Assembly (NCBI GenBank): GCA_022539475.1
Contig: VCMS01000246.1
Span: 20,569-84,568 of the forward strand
DNA from: Gracilaria domingensis
Taxonomy: Eukaryota > Rhodophyta > Florideophyceae > Gracilariales > Gracilariaceae
DNA: 64,000 bases
Direction of reading: 5' to 3'
The notes under the pieces were generated by a model, which did not search any database, had not been told where the DNA came from, and saw nothing but the letters and a program-made list of their open reading frames with translations. Positions 32,490-44,258 of the stretch are shown one piece after another. Position 1 is the first letter of the stretch. Each line of letters opens with the position of its first letter. The position numbers and the translations under genes were made by a program.

Positions 32490-33690
32490 CGTTATTGTCC
32501 ATTAAGACCTCACGTGGTAGACTAAGATGCAGTTCTTGCTGAATTTCCAATCAAAATGCATCAGAAGGCTCTTGTACCACTCGGATCACACTCATGCTGT
32601 CTGTATGCATTTGAGGTCTATATTTACTGAGAATTCGATTTCGCTCTTCCCAGTTTCTGGATCTCAATTCTGCTCTACTGCAACATGCAGACCTTCTTCC
32701 TCTCAGTCGCTACTCAAGTTCCTTAAAGAGGAAATGCAATCGCTTTCTCACTTACATTTGGACTCTTGGCGACCAATGTTTCCAACTCAGATTGCCATCT
32801 TCTTGCTTTCCAATGACTCCAGTACCCCTGCGAGGTTTTGAAGTGAAAAGCGATGACGGTATAAGGTAAAAAGAAGAAACGACATAGAAATTCTGTCGAC
32901 AAAATTTATCAAAGGAAACAAAGCCTTTTAAACACAGGCTCTTGAAGGACCCATCATCAATGCCGTTAATATGGAAGTCGCAACCACTTCTTCGGTGCAT
33001 CTCTGTTGTTATTTTTTTTCCGGTAGAGAGCGATCATACATCAAAACTTTCGTATGAACATCTCTCTTATCATGTTTGAACTTGAAAAAGCATTTTATGT
33101 CTTCGTCTTGTGACAAATTTGCCGCATAATACTATGACAACATGGGATGATCTCGTAGACATCGGTACGGGCGAGCATTTTGAAAAACCCTTTATACTGG
33201 TTTTGATCACCTTTGCCCTTACTGGTGGCAACATACTAAATACAAACCTTTGGGAGTTTCTTTTTCTTGTGTCGATACAAGATTGAAGACATTTCTGCTC
33301 TTCGAAATTTTCGTTTTTGATATCGTCTTTAAGCATTCTTGATTACTCTTTCATCATGTCTGGAACGTTAGGATCGAACTCTCTCCACGTTTCAAAGCCT
33401 TTAGTTGAACGCAAGCAATAAAGTACCGCTAAATGTCCTCAGCGGTGTGCTTGAAAGTAGTAATCGAGCACACTGGCATATGGTGCTCTCAGCATTACCC
33501 TAACAGCTCGAAATAAACACATAGTGTACTTCTCAGAAAAAAGTTTTCTACTGGAACTTCCCTAAATCGAATGAATGCCATAAACTTGGCATTGTGAGTA
33601 ACTATCTCTTCGAAGACCTCTTCTGACCTTTGGTGACGAAATTGTGCTCTACACTTCATTCTTCGAATATTGAACTACTCCTTGGAACAC
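32490..33690 (-). pseudogene. Unidentified decayed coding region (possible Harbinger partner)
   Basis: Minus-strand pieces with coding-like composition: HQRSEEVFEEIVTHNAKFMA and FIRFREVPVENFF (about 33650-33540), DPNVPDMMKE and SRMLKDDIKNENFEEQKCLQ (33380-33260), and RKRLHFLFKELE and NWEERNRILSKYRPQ (32760-32610). Stops interrupt all of them. Harbinger elements usually carry a second, Myb-like gene; the Glu/Arg-rich part near 32700 could be its coiled-coil tail, but I see no clear Trp-repeat. The first piece also recalls hAT-type transposases. Identity stays open. Confidence 0.3.
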
Positions 33691-34449
33691 TGTAGTGCAG
33701 CGCTCACATATGAGGCTTTCGGCTGGACTTAGTCATATTTTCCGTTCACGGGTTTGCCTGGTACACACCAGTATATGACTAGTAATTTCTAGTGGTTGCC
33801 ATCGAGATGGCTCGGACACCTGGGACACGGTGGAGCTGATGGGAGGTTGACCACTACACGTGAGAGTTTTGCCACACTTAGTGAAGGTTTTAGTTAATAT
33901 TATTTATTAATTTAAGGAGCGCACTACTTCACGCGCCGGCGTGGCCGTAGGCGCGCCCAGTAAAGCTCCCTAACCAGGGTTACCCTAATGTGGCCTTGGC
34001 TCTAGACATTCACGCCTTCGACTGTGCTTCACTCCACCCTAGGAGAGACTCCCCCTTAGGTATGGTACGCCTATCCCCGTGCGTCACCTAAAGGAACCCA
34101 ATTGTGGGAGTGTTTACTGCTTTTGTCCCGTTCGCCCCAGTATAGGGAAGCCCGGGCCGCGCGCCGTATCCTTTCCCCTTTTTCTTTCAAGGCCACCGCA
34201 CTGGCGGGGGTGCCTCTTCCTTTTTCCCCCTTTTCTCACTTCCTGGTAGCGATCCTCTAGAGAGGTACATCCCGCACACGTGGATCGCTTTCTTGCTCAA
34301 CTCCCTACGCCCGTCGTGACGGTTTGGCCCCGGTCCTACACCCGGCTCGTTGTGCTCTTCCAGAGATGCTCTGTTTGCTGACTGGGAATCTCCCTCCAAG
34401 GAAGGAGATCCCGAAAGTTTTCGAGGTGTGTTTCCCGCTCACGGGCATT
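33691..34449. other. GC-rich non-coding island, possible solo LTR
   Basis: From about 33930 to 34420 the base composition is far richer in GC and pyrimidine runs than the flanks. No convincing gene; minus frame 34399-34187 lacks motifs. TGGTACACACCAGTATATGA near 33770 resembles an LTR start, and TTCACGGG at 33744 and CTCACGGG at 34438 could be relics of flanking repeats. I could not fix both ends, so the LTR reading is tentative. Confidence 0.3.
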
Positions 34450-36765
34450 GCACTACAAACAACTCATCCGACCTTTGGCAGAGTAGTTCTCCTCCGTACT
34501 CTATTTGTTGAATATAGAACTACTTCCTGGAACACTTCGTCCGATTTTTGTTAACTCCCCTCTGCACTCCTTTTTTTGAAATCCAGATGCCTGAAGATCA
34601 CGAAAAGTGCTTTGTAGTTGGCTTTGGCATACATTACCTCCCACAAAACGCTCCAAAAAATTATCACAGACGTATTTCATTGACGTCACTACTTGTGGAA
34701 GAGCCTCAATTTACTTGCATGTGCTCCTCGCAAATAAGCCAAAAGTTGGTTCGGAGGCGTTCCAATTTCGTCTACATGCACCACTAATCTCGATTATTTT
34801 GCACGCAGGATTACTTTGTTGAAGTAGTTTTCGCTTTCCGACCGCTGCGCGCCCAGCTAAAACTTTCTGTCATTGAATGTTCATTTACTCTTCTGTATCT
34901 ACGGACTTTTTCTTACATGCTCAAGGTATTTTCAATGGATTAAATCTTTTAGAAAAAGTAATTTCAATATAATTTTAATGGATTTTCAAGCAATGAAAAC
35001 ATAATGACGCACGAACTAGCCAAATGTAAATTGAAAGAGTAAAAATTGAAATTCGTATGATATTCCAATTATATTTGATTGCACCAGTTTTCAGCGTGGC
35101 AGTTTGAAATTGGAACAACTCCTGCTCCTAACACATAACAGTTCTGAAGAGTACAAGTACTATCAGTAACGTTCGTACTTATCACTGTCATGAGCAGCTC
35201 TGCTCTACGATGAACACTTCTAAGCTATACGCATTATTCGCATAGAGGCCGTTGCACAATAATTTCCACTCGATGGCCTAAACTTGTAGTGAAAAGTACC
35301 CATTCAGATTACTTGAGATATCTTCGACGTGTATTGTGGAAGAGCAAAGAACCCTATAGAGCGTGTAAATGTTCATCAGATTCCAAGTTCACATCCAGCG
35401 CTCATCCATAGCACCTCTCATAGATATACTGGGTATACATATGATAACCCATCTGTTGTACTGGATATGCAAGAAAGATGAGCGTAAGAGATGAAAGCCG
35501 GATGTTCGAAGCATTTCCTTCCGACAATCATCAGATAGGCATTTTTTTTGGATGTTCCATGTTCTGGCGCATCCAAAGAGTACCCTACTAATATCCATTG
35601 AATATCTGAGGGATATATTATTTCATGAAATAATATTATTGCACCGCTGTCGTTCAATTGCAATTGAAAATCATCAGGACTTCGATAAGATGTCTCTTCC
35701 GTACATCCAAGGAATGTCATTAGCCCCTCTAATGTTCATTCAAAGAATTCGATACGTACCCAACGTACATCTCCGTGGGTCATTGAGGAACCCCATGATA
35801 TAATCAACAGACGTCTTGCGTGAAACGGGCCCCGCTTTGCCCTCCAGCGAAGAACTTCTACTACCAACATTTCAGAAGGACAAGTTCTCTCAATAGGTCT
35901 TCGTTAGGCTAAGCTAAGTATCATGGTCACAACTTGCAGCTCATAAGCGGCCTCTCCGGCATTTTAAATTACATGAAGAGGTATAAGGCACCGTGTCGAC
36001 AACATAAATCTATGTGGAGGTTGAAAATTGGAAGCAAGGTTTTTTTGGAAAACTCAACCAATTTCGTTCCGGTCTTCTCTACCACATTACGATTGAATTC
36101 TACCAGGTCTTTGCTGTTGCATATTTGAAGCTGCGATCTTTGTTTGACGAGATTCTTATAACTAGAAAACCAATCAAGAAAAGGAAGCAGTAGATTAAAA
36201 TGGAGCCTCAGAATCACCTCAACAATCACCATTGCGCTTAATTGTCTTTCGAACTTTCGCCAGTAAAGAAACCAGCCGGGAAGAAGTGTTTTGAAGTAAA
36301 ACACGCGTATAAGAAGAAGCAACGTCAGGAAATTGATGGCCTGCTCTCTTCCATCCAGCTGCTCTCTCCTTGTATAACCCAGGTCACTATTTCAAAGTAG
36401 TTACTTGTTCATCAACTACATCCCAAACCTGCAATGGTCGCTTGCGAAATTTTTGCTACATCCCACTTCTTTCGTATTCTTATAAAATTTGAGTTCATGT
36501 TGACTCCATGGCAGTGTTATATCGCCTGAGTCATTTGCAGCATTCTGTTTCTCAATTTTCTTTCTATGCAACATATGATGTGTGACACAATTTTATATAT
36601 CTTGGGAACAATGGAACCCCCAAAGTATTTGTGAAGATCAAGGAAGCAGCTAGCGCATAGAGGATTGGCTTGAGAGGCTTATAAGAATAGCTTTAGAATG
36701 GTTTACAGCCAGCTCAGACGATGCAGCATAGACCATTTAAACGCATGAAAGAGAGCATACTCTGC
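34450..36765. other. Intergenic with repeats; nothing else recognised
   Basis: At 34455-34545 lies a gap-free relative of 33620-33710 (shared GACCTTTGG and GAATAT-GAACTACT-C-TGGAACACT), on the other side of the GC-rich island. At about 35400-35800 is a patch rich in GGATAT, ATATCC and ACATCC words like those at 3875 and 54090. The rest is AT-rich with short frames only. Confidence 0.45.
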
Positions 36766-37140
36766 GAGAAAAGTTTTCAATTTTGTGAACGTAACATGAA
36801 GTAATTCAGATGTGCAGGACCCTCATATTACACTCAATCAGACTTCTGCGTGACCTCCTTTTCGACACGGGGCCTATTAAATTGTCAAACTATTCAATTG
36901 TGTGAGAATTACTAGAGCGTACATTATGGTTCTTCTCGTTGCAGTTTATGCGACTATGAGTGGCATGTGTCGCCAACACGATCCTTCAACACTCCTTCCA
37001 TATTCTTATCGCGCTCCTTTTTGACATCCTGAATGAGTTCGAACGGCGCAATTTTATTCATCCATTTCGCTACCATGAGCGCTCTGATTTTTGAAAAAGT
37101 GTCCAATTAATATCCGCATGAGCTCCGCAATTGCGGTAAT
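36766..37140. mobile_element. MITE family B, copy B2 (degenerate ends)
   Basis: Shares GTTTTCAATTTTGTGAACG, TCCATATTCTTATCGCGC and TTTTTGAAAAAGTGTCCAAT with B1 in collinear order. Terminal repeats are eroded; the right end runs into the left end of element C, which probably inserted there. Confidence 0.7.
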
Positions 37141-37484
37141 CATTTGGGTGGTATATGGACTATCTGTGCCCCACAAAAGGGTTCAAGTGTTTACTATGCG
37201 TCTGTTATGGGCGAACATCCGATATATGCCGTATGCGTGTTGTATCTATGGCGTGCGCATGGTTGGTTTATGGATGGTATTCGCAGACAACAGGCAAAGT
37301 GCCAATCCCAAAAAATAACGTTTTTTATTCCGTTACATCTGCCATCATCCGTCATGCACCAGGCACTCACACGGCACATATGCCACTCAGATATGACTTA
37401 TATACGATATTGTGCCAAACATGGCACAGAGTAGGCACGTGAACCCCCATATCAGACTTAAAGCGTACATAAACCACCCAAATG
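37141..37484. mobile_element. Terminal-inverted-repeat element C
   Basis: 344 bp bounded by inverted repeats: CATTTGGGTGGTATATGGAC on the left, and at the right GTACATAAACCACCCAAATG, which reads CATTTGGGTGGTTTATGTAC in reverse: 18 of 20 match. The interior is made of related short words (TATGG, GCACATATGC). No coding capacity and no obvious target duplication. A non-autonomous DNA element is the likeliest reading. Confidence 0.7.
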
Positions 37485-38396
37485 TTCCCCTGGGCAAACT
37501 GCAAAGAGTTCCTATAGGGATGGATGTTTTCGCGCAGAAAAAAGCTGCTAGCTTCATTGAAAAGGAGGATAACTCAGGTGAATTCATCTCCACAACGAGT
37601 TCCATCTCTGCAGCTTGCTAGATCCGATTGTCTCTCCCTTAATACTACGACAATATGCAAAAGGAGCCCGCGAAAGATCAATTGGCATCCTCATCCTTTG
37701 CAGAAAGCGTTCATTTGAAGACCAGCAAATAGAGGAGATGAGAGGGGATGGGGGTTGAGTAATGATTATGGTGCAGAGCTGATCTTTCGCGAATCTCTTT
37801 TGAAATTTCACCGCCAATCTATCAGCCTCGCGTTTTCAAGAGTTCTTGCATTTCCGGAACGCGCCTTTACACTATTTATGTTAGAAGTACAGTTCCATAT
37901 TGTGTTTGACTTTGCCACTAAACACAGTTGATAGAACATGAGAGCTCCGTTAGAGAATCAGCTTTGAAGTCAGATCTGCTGAACGGCGAGGCTAAAGCCG
38001 AGGCAGGAACTACGGAAACTCTAGCACCAATGTCAATTTTATGGCAAGACAAAGTTTGCACCATCTAATAGAACACAGACAATCCACCACGAGAAAAAAC
38101 ATAATATCTGAGTGATATGTGTTGGATACTCGGATGCCTATTTCAAGATGCATATCATTCGTTACGCCATCTGCTTCATCCAAAACAAAGAAAAGGGTAT
38201 GAGTGAGATATAAAAAATGCTCTGGATATCCTAAAAGATGTGCGTTAAGTCTCAGGAAAACTTCATTTGTTCTATGGGCGTGCAAGAGCTGCGCAAGTAG
38301 TGCGCATTTGATATAACATAACCGAGGATATGACTATTCATATGCATTTTGAAATATGGACCCGCATATCTTCCAAGTATCAATGTATTCCATTAA
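37485..38396. other. Intergenic, nothing recognised
   Basis: Short frames on both strands without motifs. Confidence 0.4.
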
Positions 38397-38651
38397 CCAG
38401 AGCAAAACCCGTTGTCATTGAATCATCATGAGACGGTGAATGAAACTACCACCTGTCAACATAATCTAAGGGCACCTTCGAGGAATCTAAAATTTTCAGA
38501 AAGTCACACTCATGAAAATATCAGTTTGTCAGACCCTTGCTTACGATTAAATGACGTTGTTCATGTTTCACCTACTGCACCTACTTTCAGACTACTCTTT
38601 GCACATCCAATGTAAACTCTTTTATCATTCGTTCAGAAAGGTTTGGGGGGG
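38397..38651 (-). mobile_element. MITE family A, copy A6
   Basis: 255 bp in inverted orientation, from CCAGAGCAAAACCC to GGTTTGGGGGGG, flanked by TAA at 38394-38396 and 38652-38654. Internal matches include GTTGTCATTGAATCATCATG and AAAGTCACACTCATGAAAAT. It lies outside the Harbinger cluster, so the family is dispersed. Confidence 0.85.
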
Positions 38652-38654
38652 TAA

Positions 38655-39004
38655 GCCAAAGGTTTTTCAAAACAACTTGACCCGAAAAGTGAAGCCCGCC
38701 TTTCTCCTGAGCGGAACGCAGTACGCTGGGCTTTAAGATCCGCATTCTTGTAAATGCAGTGATTGGATGTGGTAGACCTGACATTTTCAACTGTCCCGAC
38801 TGCTAGAGAGAACGGAACAGCTACTCTCACGCCGGTGGGGCACTGTAGCTTCGGGAGGTGATGTCAATTGCTATGAAAGCATATATGGAGACCCAAACAC
38901 CAAGAGACTAACGGAATCATTAGCCACTAATCTTTGATTAAATATTGTAGACACTCAAAGAAACATCGAGAGACGACTAATTTGCAAGTCGCCATATGTT
39001 GAGG
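38655..39004. other. Intergenic, nothing recognised
   Basis: Unique-looking sequence between two MITEs. Confidence 0.4.
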
Positions 39005-39383
39005 TCCTTTCAAGAAAGGTTTCCAACTTTCTGAACTTCACGTGAAGGAATGTTAATGTAGGAGATCATCACATTACACTCGTTCATTCTTCTACGCGAT
39101 CCTCTCTCTGAAAAGGAGCAAGGTAAGCATTCAATTTTTTCAGTTTTGTGATTGTCATTGGAGGGTGCGTTGCATTTGTTCTCTTTTGCACGTCAGGCCC
39201 TTCTTAGTACGACTGAACACCCACAGTGTCCTTCAACTCCCATACTCAGTCGAAAACCTATATAGGGTCGCATAGTGCGCTTTCATCCATCCAATTTGCG
39301 ACCCTGCGCTCTCCTATGTTTGAAAAGAAGTCCAATTTATGTCTAGACGTGTTCCACAGACCTAGAAAATTTCTTATGGAAGG
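39005..39383. mobile_element. MITE family B, copy B3
   Basis: Collinear with B1: TCACATTACACTCGTTCA, TTGTCATTGGAGGGTGCGTT and GAAAATTTCTTATGG at the right. Ends TCCTTTCAAGAAAGG and TTTCTTATGGAAGG are still roughly inverted. More diverged than B1 and without a clear target duplication. Confidence 0.7.
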
Positions 39384-40170
39384 TGTTTGAAAATTTCTGT
39401 GACATCAATGGGATAAAACCATGTACCGGATTTCACGTGACCATTTTATGCATCTTTGATGACTTGAAGGTGATTCAGGAGGCTATGGGCTGCTGTAGAG
39501 GTATTACAGTGTTTGGAAACGAAGGGAATGACTGTCAGGTCTTGTTCAACTGCAATTTTGCATTTCTGGAAACCGCCGCTGGCAGGTATAACGGTTGCTG
39601 AGACAGTGGATACTCGCCAAAGACGACGTTTCTGTGTGACATCAGGATCGACTTGTCGAGCTGCGGTACGTTCCCACCATTTTTCGTTCGTTGCTCTTTT
39701 TAAATGAAGATGAGATTCAATCTCTGATAAGTTATCAGCGATCCAGAAGGGCTGGAGAATTACCTGGAACAGCGGGACAAGATATATGATAACGTGGTCA
39801 GGGCGTTCCAAGAAGAAGTACCAAAAGTTACAGAACGGCAGATTTGTGAGAAGAAAGATTATGCTTGCAGCGTGTGCGAAATGTTCGATGCCCAGATTGA
39901 GGAGTTTGAGTGTACATGCCGGACGTGGTGTCAAGAACTCCTTTGTTGTCTTGGCTTGGACGCACTTTCACTTTCTGTTCCAGAGTTCCCTTCATTCTGT
40001 TCGCGCTTTCATAATGATCTTCGTACTGCATTCTTCGACTTCAAACCATGATTTGTATTGCAAACATACTCTCTTAGTACAGGAATCGAACGCACTGTGT
40101 CCTGCCCTAATTAGCATCTTCCATATTTATTCTGCTCTTATCGGCGCGATCGCAATTCACACTGGCTCCT
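39384..40170 (+). pseudogene. Possible decayed coding region
   Basis: Plus-strand sequence in changing frames. The best piece, about 39745-40050, reads DPEGLENYLEQRDKIYDNVV, RAFQEEVPKVTERQICEKKD and YACSVCEMFDAQIEEFECTC, with a Cys cluster. Upstream, 39383-39601 encodes 72 codons without motif. No family recognised. It faces the pogo-like remnant, which is on the other strand. Confidence 0.3.
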
Positions 40171-40485
40171 GAGATTGAGATTGACGTGGTATCTTGAACA
40201 TGGTGGTACTTACTACTGAATATCCAGACCTTAGTAAAAGAGTTCCTTTTGAGTGGTCAAAAGGCCTCCCATAACATTTCAACCTTTGACAAATAAAACC
40301 AGTGACTGGAATTAAAGTGAGCCACATCATTTGATGAAGCCTTTTCTCCGCGAAGGAAACAAATGTTAACGTGGGCCAGATCAATCATGGTACCACACTA
40401 AATAGTGTGTAAATTGAAATATTGTGGCCCGTACTTTTTATTTCGAATTCAAACAATGAGACCCCACTAGCACCCAATTTGAACC

Positions 40486-42060
40486 CTACTCCATCACCAC
40501 TTCTCCCTCAAAGAGGTTCCTATACTTCGCGATGATCCGCTGAAGATCCGGAAACAGCTGCCTTTCCTCCAATAACCCATTGATATTCAAAGCAAGCCAC
40601 GTGCGAATCATTTTTTTTTGTGCGTACTTTAGACCATCATTATCACGCTGCCGATTACCACCGTTCTTAGCCTGCGAGGCTATGCGTAAGAAGTAACCCT
40701 TTCCTGGATTTACCACCTTTTCCAAACCGGACCATGCGCTCGGAGTTATCTTTTTTTCATCTTGTATCTTTCCTAACGAGCATTCCACGCGCTTCTGATC
40801 TTTTGGATAATAAAAGAGTAAGCAGGTTGAATTTTATATGAGGCGTTGGCCAGAAGATACCTTATCTCCGTATTGATTCTTTCTGCAGCGACGGACAAAC
40901 TTGAGGCGGAGTTATGGCCGCTGCAATTATCCACGTACAACACTCGTTTTCGACCGTTTGGCAGGGCCTTTATCACCACCTTCTCTTGAAGCCACTGTTG
41001 CACGACCACTGTATCTATCTCATCTTTCGGCTCACTGCGGTATGACACATTGCTCACGTCGTCTGGAACGTCGCGTATTGGATACGACCTGTCTTGGTTT
41101 TGAAAGACCATTAAAACAGGCTAAATCGTCGCATCCGATCCTCCGCAGATCCAAGAAACCATCAGTATACCCACCCTCCCGATAAAAGATGGGCATACTT
41201 AACATCCACTTCACCTGCGAAGTTGAGTGTGCGCCAGGTGTTCATATTTATTTGGAAATGAGTTTCATCTGCATTCTCAACGTCGTCTTCCTTCATGGAG
41301 CCGTCAAGAAAGGAGCGAGATATCTCTCCAAGATGGTGAGCTATGGTCTTGTTGATATATTCTCCCTTTTCTAGAGAGTGAGAAATTTCCGATTATGAGC
41401 TCCACCTACGATTCTGAAACTTTCGGCGGAGCCCTGAATCCAACGGCCGGTGATGCAGGTGATAATCTTTTGCCGTTCGTGTGGAGCATGTGCTGAAGGT
41501 ACCAATTATTTTCGGAAGATTTTTTGAGGCGTAAAGCCAGGGACTGAGTATCTTCCAGTTGAAATTAACACCCAACTTTCGGAGACGGTCGAATTTTGTG
41601 ACCATGTCCGAATAAGTGCTTTAACCCATGGCCTGGTCCTTTTCATCGCATGTTTTACGTGTGATACAGATTCTGGATCCTCGTGTCGTTGGAGAAGCCT
41701 TCTCACTAACATAATCAAAGCGAGAGCGCCAAAGACTACTCGCCTTCTGAATGTTTTTTTTCGGGCTGTTCCGGATTTAGATAACTTGCACATGGCTTTG
41801 GAGGATATGTACTTACCTGAATTTTGAGCAGCGTAGCGTATCATCCAGGTGACAATTCGAGTTCGTTCCGCAATGCTCAAGACATTTTGAACGCTACGTT
41901 TGTTGTCATTAGGCCTACTACTTGTTTCTGGATGCGTTGTCTCGGATGGGGGGGTTCTTCGGGCTTTGGAGATGACTGGGGTAGAGCTGCTCTGTTTGGA
42001 TGACGAAAAGCCGCGTTTGTCGTTCTCTGGAATGTAGCAAAACCGGAAAACAAGAAATCC
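40486..42060 (-). pseudogene. Pogo/Tigger-like DDE transposase remnant
   Basis: On minus, the N-terminal part (about 41900-41506) reads SIAERTRIVTWMIRYAAQNS and KAMCKLSKSGTARKKTFRRR, a helix-turn-helix-like DNA-binding region. The catalytic part (41111-40773) has VSYRSEPKDEIDTVVVQQWL, KRVLYVDNCSGHNSAS and, after a spacer, YLLANASYKIQPAYSFIIQK. The VDNCSGH block and the following IQP block match the DDE_1 pattern of pogo-type transposases (D-N-C-x-x-H, then P-N-x-T-x-x-x-Q-P). A tail (40788-40486) contains MIRTWLALNINGLLEERQLF. Frames change at least twice, so it is inactive. Terminal repeats were not found. Confidence 0.6.
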
Positions 42061-42289
42061 CGTTTTTGAAGCTGACGTTGTGTGGTGGAATAGTAAATAA
42101 AATCTGGCATAGATCTAAGGAACAAGTTGTCGTTTGTGCTTGCGGCGATAAGCAAGAAGTGGAGATTTTTCCTATGTTTCGCGCGCAGACGTTCAGTCGA
42201 CACCCACACTTAATCACCCCGAATGTACAAGTGTTTGTACCGTAAATACTGTGAGCTAGAACTGTCCACACCATTACCGGTACCACGTT

Positions 42290-43178
42290 AATCGTGCACC
42301 CACCTTATTTGCGGTCCGTGGGTGTAGCGTTAGTCGAACTAAAGATTTTCGAACTGATTTATTTTTGGTTTAGTTTGACCCAGTTGTGTTGAGCCACAAA
42401 TGCGAAAGTTATTCCTTCTTTCTGAGGTCAAAGAGAGGACGTTCTGGTCCGAACGGACTTTTTAAAAGCACAATAGTTGACAATGTAAGAACGAAAGTGG
42501 GAGAAGGTGGTTGCTGCAGATTAGTTTTGCATCATGGCATGGTTAACAGCAACAAAACTTGATTTTGATGACTATTATAGGCATCATAAAGAGGTAGAGA
42601 CAAAACGCCGAGAGAATTGAGAATATTTGTGATGAAAAACATCGAGGTACTGGTGTAGAGGTCAACGAGAACATCTATTTCTCATTTTGAAGTATGATAT
42701 ATGTAAAATCCCTGGTTAAATACTAAAGCACCATTGACTTCTTTTCCTGAAAAAAATATAGTTGATTCAGTTATATATTTCTGATTCTAATATTTGCTTT
42801 CAAGTACCAATGGACCAAAAACCTTCATTTTACGCGGAGAATAGTGAAATCTGTATACAGGTACTTGTTGCACCTTGGCAGAACATAACCCAGTGATGAC
42901 AGAGCAGAATCGAATTATTTTCTTAAACTTTCTTCATCTTCAGGAGTAGTTTGAAACAGTAGAACTAACAAATTTTTTTCAGATATTTCGTACACAGATA
43001 TAATTGATGTATACGACTGGTTTTAAATAAAAACACAAAGGGTGTATTTTTGCCTAATTTATGTATATGAGGTTTTGAACATAGTATGAAAGCAGAGCAC
43101 GTTTGGTCAAATTCCGTAGAAATAATTGACTTCATCAATTCATCATAAAACTTGGAGCCATCATCGAAGTGGTAGTGA
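42290..43178. promoter_or_regulatory. AT-rich upstream region of the GT77-type gene
   Basis: About 0.9 kb without a plausible gene. It presumably holds the promoter of the glycosyltransferase. TATATA-like stretches occur at 42762-42778 and near 42995, but no element can be assigned with confidence. Confidence 0.3.
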
Positions 43179-44258
43179 ATGAGCAAAATGTTTTGGTTCA
43201 CGAGGAAACCTAGGCGTCATCTTGTACCTTTACTCTTTACACTTGGCTTATGTTTCATACTTGCACACTTCGTCTATGATACACATCTCGAAAAGCTACC
43301 ACGTGATATTTCCAGCAGATATGAAGTTCAGAAAATAAATAGAATGAATCCGGTACTAGAAGACAGAGATCTAGAAACGCTAAGGATATTCTCAACGCCG
43401 TCAACGTACTTCCCGAAGTCTACAGTCACCGTAACAGCAGCGACGAAGAACTACATGAGTTTTGTTCGGAATTTGTGGTGTAGTGTGAAAACAAGTAGTG
43501 ACAGAGAGCTTATCGTGGTAGCCCTTGACGAAGACGTAATCAAAGAGCTAGAAGAACGGAAAATTCCGTATTTGGTTTCGTTCCACGCTCTAAACAAATA
43601 TAACGCATCAGACGCATCTAGATTTAACACAGAATCTTTCAATTTCGTCTCAAAGTTAAAGCTGTACATCGTTCTTTCAGTTTTAAATGCCGGCTATAAT
43701 GTAGTCTTCTCTGATGTGGATATGTTCTGGTGTTCGGATTTTATGAGACATCTTGAGAAATACGCCTTAGAAAACGCTCAAATAGTAATTCAAAGCGATT
43801 CAATAAGAGAAAGGGGTTCTCTAAACCTCAATACTGGGTTTTACTTCGCGATATCGAAACCAGAAGTAATAGAGTTTTTTCAAAGCTTGTACATATTTGC
43901 AATGAAAGAGGAGAACAAGAATATCAATGATCAAAAATCGTTCATAATTGAAGCCTGTAAAAGTGGAAGAGGAGAAAACTGGCAGTATGTGAAAGAAGAT
44001 GGGATCTATTCCAGAGCTTGTCGTTGGTCAAAGATATTAAATGTTGTCACCTTACCATTTGACTTATATCTGAATGGGGGAGCAATTTTGAATGGCACGA
44101 GCATTCACATGAAGGGAGATAATTTCATTCGAAACATGTGTAGTACCGGAAGCATTTACTTATGGCATAATAATTGGTGCGCATCAAGTAGAAAGATAAA
44201 GAGATTTAAAAAGTATGGTATGTGGCTGATTCGAAAAAATAAATGTCTAAATCTTTAA
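43179..44258 (+). CDS. GT77-type nucleotide-diphospho-sugar transferase
   Basis: An intact 359-codon gene for a type II membrane glycosyltransferase, probably Golgi. Residues 14-33 (HLVPLLFTLGLCFILAHFVY) form a signal anchor after a short basic N-terminus. The lumenal domain shows VTAATKNYMSFVRNLWCSVK (84-103), LIVVALDEDVIKELEERKIP (111-130), the metal- and nucleotide-sugar-binding motif FSDVDMFW (177-184, DxD), LNTGFYFAISKP (217-228), NDQKSF (250-255) and WHNNWC (329-334). These are the hallmarks of Pfam Nucleotid_trans (PF03407), the fold of plant RG-II xylosyltransferases and related arabinosyltransferases. Donor and acceptor cannot be told from sequence. The first ATG is chosen because the anchor follows it directly; a second ATG three codons on is possible. 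No intron is visible. AAATAAAC at 44278 could be a polyadenylation signal. Both neighbours are transposon relics. Confidence 0.85.
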   Translation: MSKMFWFTRKPRRHLVPLLFTLGLCFILAHFVYDTHLEKLPRDISSRYEVQKINRMNPVLEDRDLETLRIFSTPSTYFPKSTVTVTAATKNYMSFVRNLWCSVKTSSDRELIVVALDEDVIKELEERKIPYLVSFHALNKYNASDASRFNTESFNFVSKLKLYIVLSVLNAGYNVVFSDVDMFWCSDFMRHLEKYALENAQIVIQSDSIRERGSLNLNTGFYFAISKPEVIEFFQSLYIFAMKEENKNINDQKSFIIEACKSGRGENWQYVKEDGIYSRACRWSKILNVVTLPFDLYLNGGAILNGTSIHMKGDNFIRNMCSTGSIYLWHNNWCASSRKIKRFKKYGMWLIRKNKCLNL

